Shown here piece by piece: positions 1-10,702 of a DNA stretch of 64,000 nucleotides. Positions within the stretch are counted from its first letter, which is position 1; every line of letters starts with the position of its first letter. This DNA is from Rhizophagus irregularis (Eukaryota; Glomeromycota; Glomeromycetes; Glomerales; Glomeraceae). The stretch is from contig NC_089441.1 in NCBI RefSeq assembly GCF_026210795.1, positions 3,906,001-3,970,000 of the forward strand, written 5' to 3'. The translations under genes were made by a program, and so were the position numbers. The notes beneath the pieces were generated by a model. It saw only the letters and a program-made list of their open reading frames with translations, did no database searches and had not been told where the DNA came from.

Positions 1-379
1 GATTAGTATCTTGATAAGTTTTACTCAATTTTTTGAGACATTTACAAGTTGATTTACTGCATTTCCAATCATAGATCACCTTGCTATCAAGAGTAGCATT
101 AAGTTTTTGAATATTGGGAGAGAATACTTCAAAAAGTCTATTTTTTAATAGAGGCAATAGTGCTTGTATGAAAATCTCAAATAACTTTCTTTAACTAGAT
201 TTTAGAAATGATAAAATACAAATATTAAATAATATATATATTTATTTTAAAATAAATTTACATACTGCGCCTATAATTGCATTTTGGAATATAATTTCCC
301 ATTGATTATTCTTCTTTAATTCTTTCATCCTTTCTGGCTGCAATTATTTTAGAACTTTTTCAGAGTAGGCTTTATATTC
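1..379. other. AT-rich sequence without a recognisable gene
   Basis: No open frame or RNA gene is supported here. The stretch leads into the coiled-coil pseudogene and may hold its upstream exon or promoter, but nothing in the sequence shows that. Confidence 0.4.
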
Positions 380-432
380 TTGAATGGTTGGATATTTGGT
401 ATATTTAAGAATTTGATCTTTAATTGTATCAT

Positions 433-933
433 TATTAGAAAATACAAGGATATATTATATGAAGAAGCTGAAATAGAAGAAGATGAACCAAGAGAAAAAA
501 AGCTAAGAACGCCAAGCTTGAGGCTGAAAAAGCTGAGATTGAGGCCAGGAATGCTGAACTTCTAAAGCAGGTTATGGAGAAAGATGCCAAGCGTGATGCT
601 GAAAATGCCAAACTTGGGGCCACAATCGAGGAGTTGAAATCTGAGAATGCTGAGCTTAGAGATCGTGTCATGAAAGTGGAACAGAACCAGGTACAAAATG
701 ATTCAAAGGGAAATATTACCCTTAACAATAACTCATCTAACTTCAATTTGGATGCGGTCCATCATGAAAAACCGTTAGAGGAGAAAGAGATGGATAATTT
801 CTTGCTTGAGGCTCATAAGAAAATCGTTAGTAGTGAAATAAAGCAATGCAATAAGGAGCGCCAAGCTGATAGAAAGAAACTTAGTAAAGCAAAGCAAGCA
901 TCTCTTAACCAAGATCAAGAATCTGACACCAGG
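433..933 (+). pseudogene. Coiled-coil repeat-family protein, 5' piece, cut by the hAT insertion
   Basis: A heptad-like Ala/Glu/Lys/Leu-rich stretch is read from about 433, changes frame once near 500, and then runs in the frame of 574 to the insertion point at 933. Typical segments are NAELLKQVMEKDAKRDAEN and SENAELRDRVMKVE, which predict a long coiled coil. They are followed by a basic segment (KERQADRKKLSKAKQA). The family resembles a dispersed, uncharacterised repeat family I associate with Rhizophagus genomes (memory, unverified). The rest of the gene resumes at 10703 after the transposon. Function is unknown. Frame change plus insertion make this copy a pseudogene. Confidence 0.6.
926..933. 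repeat. Target-site duplication ACACCAGG, left copy
   Basis: This 8-bp sequence is repeated exactly at 10695-10702 on the other side of the hAT-like element. Eight base pairs is the hAT-superfamily duplication length. Confidence 0.75.
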
Positions 934-959
934 TTAAGGATGGCGCTGAAATTGCTTTT

Positions 960-1285
960 CCAAATCTGCAGTATTGCGGATTTAAGAATTGAATTGTGCA
1001 TATGAGTCCGCATATCCGCAATGAATCCGCAAATCTGCAATGAATCCGCAAATCAATACTGTATCGCAAATCCGCAATGAATCCGCAAGTCCGTAATGAA
1101 TCTGCAAATCAATACTGTATCGCAAATCTGCAATGAATCCGCAAGTCCGTAATGAATCCGCAAATCAATACTGTATCGCAAATCCGCAATGAATCTGCAA
1201 GTTTGCAATAAATCCGCAAATCAATACTGTATCGCAAATCCGCAATGAATCCGTAAATCAATACTGTATCGCAAATCCGCAATGT
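960..1285. repeat. Left subterminal repeat array of the hAT-like element
   Basis: Tandem, slightly varied copies of a unit containing AATCCGCAAATCAATACTGT and ATCGCAAATCCGCAATG, about 55-70 bp apart. The same CCGCAAATCCGCAAT core occurs inverted near the right end. Such arrays are the usual place for transposase binding in hAT elements; that role is inferred. Confidence 0.7.
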
Positions 1286-1516
1286 TAAATAAAATAATAT
1301 CAAGTAAAAAACCATCAATTCAAAATAAAGAATTCGTCATCCCGACATATTAAAAATTGTTGAAATTAGAAGTGTTATTTTTATAATTTTTTTTTGTCAA
1401 AGTTATTATACTGAATTAAACATACTATTTATTCATCACAATCAACTTCGTCTGATTTGATGATATCATGCTATACCAAGACTTCTTTGATTCAATTTTA
1501 TACACTTTTTACTCGT

Positions 1517-1870
1517 AATATTTCTGGACAATTTTGTCCACTTTTTTTCTATCATTTTTGGACATCCATCGCTTCTGGACAATTTTGTCCACTTTTTTTT
1601 CTATCATTTTTGGACATCCATCGCTTCTGGACAATTTTGTCCACTTTTTTTTCTATCATTTTTGGACATCCATCGCTTCTGGACAATTTTGTCCACTTTT
1701 TTTTCTATCATTTTTGGACATATCGCTTCTGGACAATTTTGTCCACTTTTTTTCTATCATTTTTGGACATCCATCGCTTCTGGACAATTTTGTCCACTTT
1801 TTTTTCTTGTATCATTTCTGGTCACCTTATTCCTCGTATTGTTTCTGGACAATTTTGTTCAATTTTTCTC
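1517..1870. repeat. Tandem array of about 52-bp units carrying the palindrome GGACAATTTTGTCC
   Basis: Six to seven units each contain TCTGGACAATTTTGTCCACT, then a T-run, then a TTTTTGGACATCCATCG spacer. Open frames across the array are repeat artefacts. The reverse complement of the core palindrome, GGACAAAATTGTCC, recurs at 4.5 kb and 9.8-10.1 kb in the same transposon. Confidence 0.8.
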
Positions 1871-2129
1871 TTTGTTCAGTTAAATTTACAAATTTTCACA
1901 TTATTGAAATTTAAACTTCACAATTTACAATTAGGCGTGATCTTAATCAATTAACATCTTGTACTACTAAATCAAACTTTAAAACGATATTGATGACAAA
2001 CTCTTTTAATTTCAAGTTTTGCTCTTTATAACGTCATGTCAAGCTTGGTCCTTAAGAAGTTAGCGGTCGACCACCATCGATGTATGGCGTAATCATACTG
2101 ATACAAGGTAACATGCAGTCGAAAGGACA

Positions 2130-4392
2130 CTATTCAGCGATGTGTAGTTACTGTTGACAATACTGGAGACAAGGAAGGCCCCAAGTCCTCAGTGCACATT
2201 TGGCAAACCACTGTAAAAAATGCCCCGATGATGTTTCATTGTATTTTGCCAAAATTGTCAGGAAAAATCTTGCTAAAGAAGAGGAAGAAAGCACAGATGA
2301 AGATGAATCAGATTATCCTAACAAAAGGGTTCGACAAACGGGAATTAAGAATTTTTATGGAGGAGGTAAAATAGAAAAAGGACGGAATGATGAATTAGAC
2401 TGGGTGATAATGAAAGCCTACGTGATGTGCAATAGACCCTTTAGCACAATCGATAATCCTTGGTTTATCGACATGATAAAGGTGCTGGAGCCAGGATACG
2501 ATCCACCTTCGCGACGAGTACTAAATGGTACTTTATTGGAGGCGGAATTATCCAGAGTCAATGCACGAGTCAACAATGAATTAGAAAAAGAGTCTAATTT
2601 TACTATCGGTAAATCTATAATTTCTATAATTGCTTCAAAATATTTTATTAAAAAAATAACTATCCATATATTTTTTATTAGCTCTTGATGGTTGGACAGA
2701 CCCTTGAGGGAATAGCTTATGGGCGTTTATTTTGCTGACACCATCGAGAAAGGAATATCTATTACAACTTGAAGACCTTTCTAAAAATTCACATACCGCT
2801 GAATATTTATCAAAAGTTATAAATTATATAATTTGTAAAGTGGGTATAAGCAAAATTGTCGCTATTGTCAGTGACAATGCTGCCAATGTCGCAGGTGCCC
2901 GTCGAATAATCACGAATGAATATCTATCCATTATCAATATACGATGCATCGCCCATTGCATCAATCTGATAAGTAGTGATATTGTCAAAGTAGATCAAGT
3001 TAAATGTCTTGTAAAACGAGCAAATATTTTAACAAGATACTTCAAAAATTCAACCCTTGCCAGCACTTGGCTTAAAGAAGCGATTGATGCAAAAAATATT
3101 GCAGGTGGAGGGCTGAAAACGTACATCGAAACAAGATGGACGACAGTCCATGAATGTACATCTTCGGTGTACAGATTAAAAGATGCTTTATTACATGTAC
3201 GTATACTTTATATTTAAATTAATAATAATTAAACCTAATACAAAAATGTTTATTCAATTAGGTCCTGGACAATCATGAACGCGAAATCTTTAATGAAGCT
3301 GTAAAAGCAATTTTGAAAAAAAGAGGGTTTTTTGATGACATTCGTATTTTATCGGATATTTTGGAGCCGATAAAAAAAGCAATTCTCATGTTAGAAGGAA
3401 GTAATGTAACTTTAGCAGATTGTTATCTGCATCTTCTTCGTATCGCAGCATTTTTTAAGTCAATGCCAACTGATGATTATAAAGAGTTAAGAAACTCTTG
3501 TATTAGCATTTTTAATAAGTGGTAATGTATTAGGTTAGTATCTTTAATAGAAGATTCAAAATTAATGTTTAATTTTAAATATTTTTTTAATAGATATAAA
3601 GAGTTTGACGAGGATATCTATTTGTTAGGTTTCTTCATTCATCCTAAATACCGAGGTAATTATTTTTTTTATTGTTATTTAAATTCATTTAATAATATAA
3701 ATTTGCAAATTTGTTAGGACATGGAATGCGTGATAATCAATTTGAGCGTCTTAGAAAGTGTGCCCTTCGAATCTGGAAAAACCTTGGGCATAAAAAAAAT
3801 TCTGGATTAGAACTTGATGCACAACTTCGTGCATACTTTGATAATTCTGAACCATATAACACGTCTTATTCAGTTCGTGACACAGCTTACCATTGGTGGA
3901 ATTCCATAGTTGATGGGAAATTTTCTTATCTCTTTCGCGGCTAGCTAAAGTAATATTTTCAATAACCCCACACTCGGCAAGTTGTGAAAGATTATTTTCG
4001 AGTAGGGATGGCTCTTTGGTAAGAGACGTATAAATTTGCAACCAGAAACTATAGAGACAATGGCGAAAATATATCTTTATTCTCTCAAACATGCTAAAAA
4101 AGACTTAAATTATACAAGTAACGGTGATAGCAGTTCAAAGTTAGATGATGATATTCAACTCATGCTGAATACAGTATTTGAAGAAAAAGAAGAAATTATG
4201 AGTGAGAATGATGATGATAGTTTTAATGAACATCAATCTGATGAAACAAATATGAATGATGAAACATTAGATATTGAAAGCACGGTAGATCTAGGACCAT
4301 GGGTCTTTATTGATAATTCTATACTTCCAACTATTACTCGAAGATATGATAGTGATGGCGAAGAGGAATGGGATCCGGAACAATTAAACTAA
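2130..4392 (+). pseudogene. hAT-family transposase, broken
   Basis: Reads in order: a BED-type zinc finger (CSYC near 2130, then HLANHCKKCP near 2200-2225), a linker, LDGWTDP (about 2682), the RNase H-fold core with VSDNAANVAGARR and RCIAHCINL (about 2865-2975), RWTTVHE (about 3135), an alpha-helical region (DNHEREIFNEAVKAILKKRG), LGFFIHPKYR, and a C-terminal dimerisation region with WWNSI, followed in another frame by HSASCERLFSSRDG. Introns with GT-AG ends fit at about 2609-2681, 3195-3261, 3523-3592 and 3655-3718. TGA codons interrupt the finger (about 2155) and the core (about 2706), and the C-terminal region changes frame near 3930-4030. It would cut and paste this element if intact. The family assignment is firm from motif order. 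Confidence 0.8.
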
Positions 4393-4496
4393 TTCTTTTT
4401 TTGACTTTTATTTTGCCTATATAATATTCATATTTGTACTTATTGTGAACATTTAATATCTAATAAATTTGATAGTATTTTATAATGCATATCAAC

Positions 4497-4640
4497 AATT
4501 TTGTCCTCCCTTTTTATTTTGGACAAAATTGTCCACTTTTGTATTCAGAAAACTTTATTATTTATTTTGGACAAAATTGTCCACTTTTGTATTCAGAAAA
4601 CTTTATTTTTTATTTTGGACAAAATTGTCCACTTTATAAT
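4497..4640. repeat. Three copies of a 54-bp unit with GGACAAAATTGTCC
   Basis: The unit TTTTGGACAAAATTGTCCAC followed by TTTGTATTCAGAAAACTTTA repeats three times just 3' of the transposase gene, between the two convergent genes. It shares the palindrome with the arrays at 1.5-1.9 and 9.8-10.1 kb. Confidence 0.8.
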
Positions 4641-4927
4641 CAGAAAACTTTACTTTTTTTTGCTTTAGAAACTTTGGACAGAAGCTTCCCTGTGCAATTT
4701 GAAAATATGTAAATGTTACGTTTAATTATCTATACATTTAATTATCTATCTAACGCGTATAACTTATGCCAATATAAAATACATGCTTCTTTGTTGATAA
4801 TGATATTACCCACTAACCAACATATTCAATGTATTCACTATTTTTTTTATTTATCCGCTATATTAATGAATTCCTCCCCCATAAATTCAACTCTTCTCTT
4901 TTTTTTTGTGCAGTACTATCTGGATTA

Positions 4928-7900
4928 GGGGAGGGCCAGAAATGACGTCATTTTATTTTTGGAGATTTTGCCCCCCCTCCCCTTGTCATCAATTCTATTT
5001 ATAGAAATTGTGCAACTAATCACGTGATCAATTATTTTAATATGTTCGATCAATAATTAAATGATAAAAATTTTAATAAAATTTAAAAATGACTTTATAA
5101 ACGATTTTTTTCTTTTTTTAATTGATTCAATTAACATTTATTCAAGATTTATTATACTTTATGCTATAGAATTACATGTTATGAAATTAATCTGAAACGT
5201 TAGATGATCTTAATTTCCAAGGACGTAAATTCTTAACATCACCATTTACATGCCCATTGTTACTACTTTGTTTTCTATTGATTTGCCTACTATTTTTTAC
5301 TATTGCAGTTCCATCATTTTTAGATTGATCTGCATTGTATGTTAATTCCTCTGCTATATCATGACCTTTTTCCAAAATTGCAGATTGGCTATCTTTTTGT
5401 ATTCCCCTGCACCCCACTCTCCTTTCTATTTGAATGCATAACTTTGGCATGTTTTTTCATAAATGCTTTTGTTGGAAAATACTTACCACATTTTTGACAT
5501 ACTAGTTCATGATATAATTCAGATGGAATGCTTGGACAATGCTCATCATAACCAGGAAGCCGATTACAAAAATATTCCAATGTATGCAACAAACTGAGAT
5601 AATGTTTATCCTGACCTTGCACAACAGGAGGAAGAAAGCCATTATTTAATGATAGCAGTTCAAAGCATCAGGAGCTCGTGGTGGTCTACAGCAACTTCTA
5701 TTTTCACATTTGCGTAAATCAAGAGAATATTTACAAATTTGCGAATGCTGATCAATCCATTCCTATTCCTCTTCTTGAACATTTGAAAATATAGTATCAT
5801 CATGTTCTTCAATATAAGTAGAAATAACTGGTTGTCCATTAATAGGATCACGACTCCAAAGATCACAAAGATGCTCTCCAGCATGTTTAAAGTTTTTACA
5901 TCCAAGCTCCTTATCAATTACAGTATTAGCTTGCCCATTCATATTGCCAAGATGGTTGCCATAATTAAAAGCATTTAATACAATGCCTGCCAATTTGCCA
6001 GAAAGAGATGCCATACTTCTCTCCACTGGATTATAAGCTGACTGCCCTGGTGCATGTGTTCTCACTGAAAGATAATCCAGATCAAGCTTTTTAAAAATAA
6101 GCAAATATTTTAAAATATTTGCAAGAAATCGGGGGTTTTTATCAGGTCCACCATCTGTTAATAAACACCAAATAGGTTTTATTGCACCTTCATGATGTGT
6201 GAATTCGTGAAAGGGTTCTTCTTCAGTAATTGTCATAAGATCAACCATATGCGTTTCACATGATGTACCCAAAAAATATTCAGGACGGACAAAGATTCTC
6301 ATTTTACCAGAACGTAGAGAATCATTTGTATTATCAGGATTAATCACCAGGTAGACAGACGGTATTAGCTTATGTTTAGAACCTTTTGGGAAATCGCTGA
6401 TCGACGCAGAGATACAGGTTTATTTACCGTTTATATAGCCTTAAAAGTTTTTCCAACTGCTGCAATTCCTAATGGAACCTAATATAAACAGCTTAATTAT
6501 CAGTTTATAGCTATAAATAATTAATAAATAAATGTAATTACCTTAGCTTTATCATCCTGTGAAATCAGGACCACATTTTGTGAGAAAGCTGATGCAAATG
6601 ATTTTATGCCTTTTATTGATGCCAGGCAATAGTGTTCATCAACATGATCACTCATCTCATTTCTTCCAACAGCTGCCAGACGTATTTGTGCAGGATGATG
6701 ATGCCGTTTTGCTTCTTTTGTATTTGAATGTCGGGGTTGCAAATAATTTTGTGTTGTAGAATTTGCCATATAAATCCCATAATTCTCCTCCATTTTTTCA
6801 CGAAGATGTTTAATTGTTCGGACTTTAATTACTTCTTTACGCCGTTTATGATCTGCAGCTCCAAACTCAATGCTATTGTACATATTCTCCAAAAGATTAG
6901 GTTCATTTATTAGAAATGATGGACGTCCAGGTGTATCATACACTTCCACAATATTTTCCTTTTCTAACATTTCCCTTTTTTTATTTCTAGCCCGTTTCGA
7001 GCTTCTGCATTACCTCTTAACCGCTTGAGTGTTTTTTCTTCTAAAAATATAGATTTCTCAAGATCCTTAATCTTTGAAGAAAATTGTGTATGAAGTTCCG
7101 ATGATGTTGTTACTCTTGATAGATTAGCATATTCACACAATTCAGCTTTAGCTTTTTGAAGATTAGCATCTGACTGCTTTTGTGCTGTTGCATTATTAGA
7201 AGGTTGAATATTAGCAGAAGGTTCAGGAATAATATTTGGAGATGGGGCTGAAGGTTTAACTACTGAATTTTGTTGTGAAAAAAAAGTGAAGGGAAGAGGT
7301 TAAACAGGAGTCTTTAATAGTTCAGAAATATAGTTCTGAATAATATTTTTATTTTCTGACTTGATTTTTCGCCAACTACTTTGTGCTTGTAATTGTAGTT
7401 CCTTCTTATTTGGCATCAAACTCTGACTCTTTACCATTTCACTGAATGCAAAAGCATTCACATACTGTTCATAAAGATTTTGGGGATTCGAAATAAGGTA
7501 ATTTTTGGAATATTTTGGTTCCTGAAAATATGTTTGCTTCATTGTAAATATTAAGTATAAATGTACTGACGCGACTACATTTTTACGAAATGTTTGATTT
7601 TGACGTGAAGAAGAAAGTGGCAAAGTGAGGCGAACATTTTTATTTTAGAAACATGTGAAATGCTCATTGTTCTAAAATTGTAACATTTGTTCAACGTTGT
7701 TCTAAAAAGTTGTTACACTAAAATGGCACAGTAAATTTTATTAGGTAAAATTGTAACAACTGAAAATTAAGGTTATGGCGCAGTAAATTATTAAATAACG
7801 GTGTCATCTGAACATTTAAGACTATAGCGCAGTAAAATTAATGGCTAACCTAACGTTGCCCAGAATTATGAAATTTTCTAATAAGGAATTGTGTAACGTC

Positions 7901-7958
7901 ATCATGGCATGATACCCCCTCCCCAATTTAGGAAATGATGTCATTTCTGGCCCTCCCC
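4928..7958 (-). mobile_element. 3.03 kb DDE DNA transposon with TTA target duplication
   Basis: The terminal inverted repeats begin GGGGAGGGCCAGAAATGAC at both ends and match over about 27 bp with one or two differences. The flanks are TTA at 4925-4927 and TTA at 7959-7961. Removing the element restores an open frame in the gene it interrupts, which fixes the boundaries. It encodes a transposase on the minus strand. A 3-bp TTA duplication would suit PIF/Harbinger-like elements, but the protein does not clearly look like that family, so the superfamily is left open. Confidence 0.75.
5187..7623 (-). pseudogene. DDE-type transposase with C-terminal C2H2 finger, broken
   Basis: Pieces in order on the minus strand: an N-terminal helical region (7623-7300), a coiled-coil/linker (about 7250-6970), a helix-turn-helix-like segment (DHKRRKEVIKVRTIKHLREK) and NYLQPR. 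Then come the likely catalytic blocks: ISQDDKAKVPLGIAAVG (across an intron at about 6481-6541), LLTDGGPDKNPRF (about 6165) and SAYNPVERSMASL (about 6030). A DDE triad is inferred from the D, D and E in these blocks. A C2H2 finger (CQKCGKYFPTKAFMKKHAKV) closes the protein near 5480. Frame changes occur near 5650-5760, in-frame stops occur near 6350-6440, and the N-terminal open frame ends at 7300. I recognise the architecture but cannot name the superfamily. Confidence 0.65.
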
Positions 7959-9757
7959 TTAGCAGTAGACAAGATTTCAGAAAGACGTTCGTTCGACAAA
8001 CTTGAAATTGATCGACGAGTTTCTAATGTAGGAACTTGGGACAAAAATACTTTATAATATTCTTGTTTAACGAAAAAATCGCACTTACGGCACCCAGCTT
8101 TCGCAAGTTGCGTACTCGTGATTTCTTCATTAAATAACCTTCGTAATCGATCACATCCTACCCTATTCCTTTGTTCCATTTTGTCGCCAATTTTAAGCAC
8201 AGACCGCATGAACTGAATAACCCAAGATTTTGTAGTTTTTATATTATTATTAGGGTCAGTTCTTAATTTTTCTCCAAGTTTAAATAGATCATCATAAATT
8301 TGGACCAAGGACACCAAATGTAATAAATTAAAAGACTCAGCGGCTATAACAAAATTTTCACATTGTAATTCTTGCCTTCGCCATTGATCGATTTGATCTT
8401 TAGCGGATTTCTCATCAACGATTTTGACTTGGTCATCTTTCAGCATTTCATTTAAGTCATTGGATATATCTGATACTTTTAATTCTTCAGAAGCAATGAG
8501 TTCGCCATTAAATGATGAATCTGCTAACAAAATATCGTGAAGTTTCTTTCCCTTTTTGAATAATAACAATTGGGTAGAATTTAATAATTTGGCTTTATCA
8601 TCGTCGTCGTCATCATCATCTGAGAAATTACGTTTTCGTACAACGGATTTTGATAACGACACAGATGTTGATGCTTCTAATTCTTCTGATTCCTCCATTT
8701 CTGAAGCTAGTGCTTGTGATTCTGCTGATTCTGCTGATTCCTCCACTGCCATTTCTGAAGGTACTTGTGATTCTGCCACACTTGATTCCGCTGATTTCGC
8801 CAATGTCATTTCTGGAGGTACCTCCGCCGATGACTTCATTTCTGAAGTTGGTACCCGTGGTTCTATAGATACTATCACTTCTCTAGTTGGCACTTGTGTT
8901 GCTAATTTTACTTTAGATGTTATTGATCTTGTTGGTGGTTTCATCGATGTTTCAACTTCCGTGGTTGATGCTCGTGCTGATCTTAGAAGCTTACTTTGTA
9001 TTGTGAAGGTGGGTTAAATTCATTAATTTCGCTGTTGCCAGATTCATCCCTAGTAGAACTTGAATTTGCAGCTTCAGTAGGTTGAAAATTGTTATCCTCA
9101 TCATCATTAGCAGTACCTAGAAAATTTAGATATAAATATTATAAGAAAAATATAATAATCAAGAACAATTTCAGAATTTGATAAATTTAACTTACAGAAG
9201 CTACTAATTTTTGCGATCCATTCATCAATGTCATCATAATAATTCTTCATTGTGTTCCAGCTGCGGTACGCAGGTAAGGTTGTACTGGCCCACATTATGT
9301 CAGAAATAGAAACATCATTTTTTATGTGATCTTGTCCGCCAAATTTTTTGATACGGCGTATATTAATTCGACCAAATTTTTGTTTCGGTGTCAGAAGTAG
9401 AAAGATTATTTATGGATAAATCACTGTTTAACACACGGGCAAGTTCTGAATCGTTGGGTTTAAGATATAATGACGAGCTGGGAGAGGATTCTAGGCACGT
9501 GTGTTCGGGTGTTGAATATTGTAACAATTCTCTTAATGATTCGTTCACGCTACCAGTTGTACCAGATGTAGTTGAACGTGTATTTTCTGGCTATTATTAG
9601 AAAATATATAAATAAACAAATAAAATATAAACAAAATTAAGATATAAATATTAAAATTCATTCACATATTTACCTGTAAATGAATTACTTCGTATCTACC
9701 TTTATATAATTCATATAGCGATTTGTAGCGTTCAAGTTCAGCCAAATTACCCTAAAA

Positions 9758-10080
9758 AGTAATGAATTTTGTTCAGAAATGAAATCATTTGTTCTAAAAT
9801 AAAATGGTTCTGATACCAAGAGAAAAAAGTGGTCCAGAAACGAAAAGTGGACAAAATTGTCCAGAAACGGAAATTCAAGGGAAAAAAGTGGAACAAAAAA
9901 AAATGGACAAAATTGTCCAGAAACGAGAAAAAGGTAGAATAGAAAAAAGTGGACAAAATTGTCCAGAAACGAGAAAAAGGTAGAACAAAAAAAAAGTGGA
10001 CAAAATTGTCCAGAAACGAGACAAAAAAAGTGGACAAAATTGTCCAGAAACGAAAATTCAAGGGAAAAAGGTGGACTGAA
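9758..10080. repeat. Array of GGACAAAATTGTCC units in intron 1 of the second hAT-element gene
   Basis: Five perfect copies of GTGGACAAAATTGTCCAGAA or close variants (one begins ATGGAC), separated by CGAGAAAAAGGTAGAA-like spacers of 30-45 bp. Open frames read here are repeat artefacts. This is the right-hand counterpart of the 1.5-1.9 kb array. Confidence 0.8.
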
Positions 10081-10552
10081 AAAAAAAATTATAAGCGAAA
10101 TCAAAATCATTTAAAAAGGGCCTTATGGAATACCTTATTGATGAATGTAAAATCTAAAGCCGATTCTTGCAAGTCAAAATAAACGCGTCCCTCATTCTTT
10201 TTGAAAGATAATCTTACTTTATTATCTTGGTCAAAATTACATGATTCAATTTTTTTATTAAACTTAGTCCAAATAATTGACAGTGCTAACGAAATTAATT
10301 CTTCGTCTTCAGGCAATAGCTCAACTTTTTTTCCACGAAACTTTAAATTAAGAGCCGAAGAAGGTGTTTTTGACATTTTAATAATAAATTGTTGAAAAAA
10401 GTAAATAGAAAACGAAGAATTTAGATACAATTGTTTTGATGTTTTGATGCATTATAAATTGATTATATTATAATAGAGTGAGTAATAATACTAAATTTGA
10501 TGATTCGATATAAATATATAGATTGAGTAATGATCGTGATACAGTATTTAAT

Positions 10553-10680
10553 TGGCTAATTTGCAGATTTTTTACGGATTTGCGGATAATTGTGGTTTGC
10601 GGATTTGCGGATATTTGGACTTCTGAAATCCGCAAATCCGCAATATTGCAGATCCGCAATTAATCTGCAATTGCCCAATT
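10553..10680. repeat. Right subterminal repeat array of the hAT-like element
   Basis: Contains TTTGCGGATTTGCGGATA and CCGCAAATCCGCAATATTGC in both orientations. It mirrors the array at 960-1285 and supports both as ends of one element. Confidence 0.65.
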
Positions 10681-10694
10681 ACGGCACCATCCTT

Positions 10695-10702
10695 ACACCA
10701 GG
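10695..10702. repeat. Target-site duplication ACACCAGG, right copy
   Basis: Exact match to 926-933. After it the interrupted coiled-coil family gene resumes. Confidence 0.75.

Larger units (their letters stand above)
4858..10376 (-). pseudogene. Second gene of the hAT-like element, unknown function, interrupted by a nested transposon
   Basis: The likely start is 10376 (protein begins MSKTPSSALNLKFRGKK). GT-AG exons fit at 10376-10134 and 9751-9674 (ending GRYEVIHLQ), then from 9590 onward. Further exons encode SWNTMKNYYDDIDEWIAKI (about 9250-9200) and a Ser/Glu-rich disordered region with an acidic run of Asp residues (about 8600). A helical C-terminal domain follows (8450-7960; RRQELQCENFVIAAESFN, RNRVGCDRLRRLFNEE, GCRKCDFFVKQ). 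The last codons lie beyond the nested element: reading across the TTA duplication gives SEILSTANPDSTAQKKREEL and a stop at 4858. The frame seems to change near 9380 and 8990. Intron 1 is packed with GGACAAAATTGTCC repeats. I do not recognise the family. Its place inside the terminal repeats suggests an accessory transposon protein. Confidence 0.6.
934..10694. mobile_element. hAT-like DNA transposon, about 9.76 kb, two genes, with a nested insertion
   Basis: The ends are imperfect inverted repeats: TTAAGGATGGCGCTGAAATT on the left, and AAGGATGGTGCCGTAATT when the right end is read in reverse complement. They are flanked by an 8-bp direct repeat, ACACCAGG, the duplication size typical of hAT elements. 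Subterminal arrays of CCGCAAATCCGCAAT-type repeats lie inside both ends. Internally there is a hAT transposase (plus strand, 2130-4392), a convergent second gene (minus, 10376 to 4858), and clusters of the palindrome GGACAAAATTGTCC near 1.5-1.9, 4.5-4.6 and 9.8-10.1 kb. A second transposon (4928-7958) sits inside. The element interrupts a coiled-coil family gene. It is broken: the transposase has stops and frame changes. Confidence 0.75.

Noticed and set aside
1457-1954. Long overlapping open frames on the plus strand, repeating SGQFCPLFF-like residues
   Set aside because: They are translations of the 52-bp tandem array in all three frames, not a gene.
2050-2095. AAGCTT, GTCGAC and ATCGAT sites followed by GGCGTAATCAT, which recalls a cloning-vector polylinker
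   Set aside because: The order and spacing do not match a standard vector, the match is only about ten bases long, and the sequence lies within the hAT-like element, so chance is more likely than contamination.
8556-9017. Plus-strand open frame rich in Ser, Asp and Ala
   Set aside because: It is the antisense shadow of the disordered acidic part of the minus-strand second gene of the hAT-like element.
9685-10110. Minus-strand open frame with repeated FLDNFVHFF
   Set aside because: It is a translation of the GGACAAAATTGTCC array within intron 1; the true exon is in another frame.
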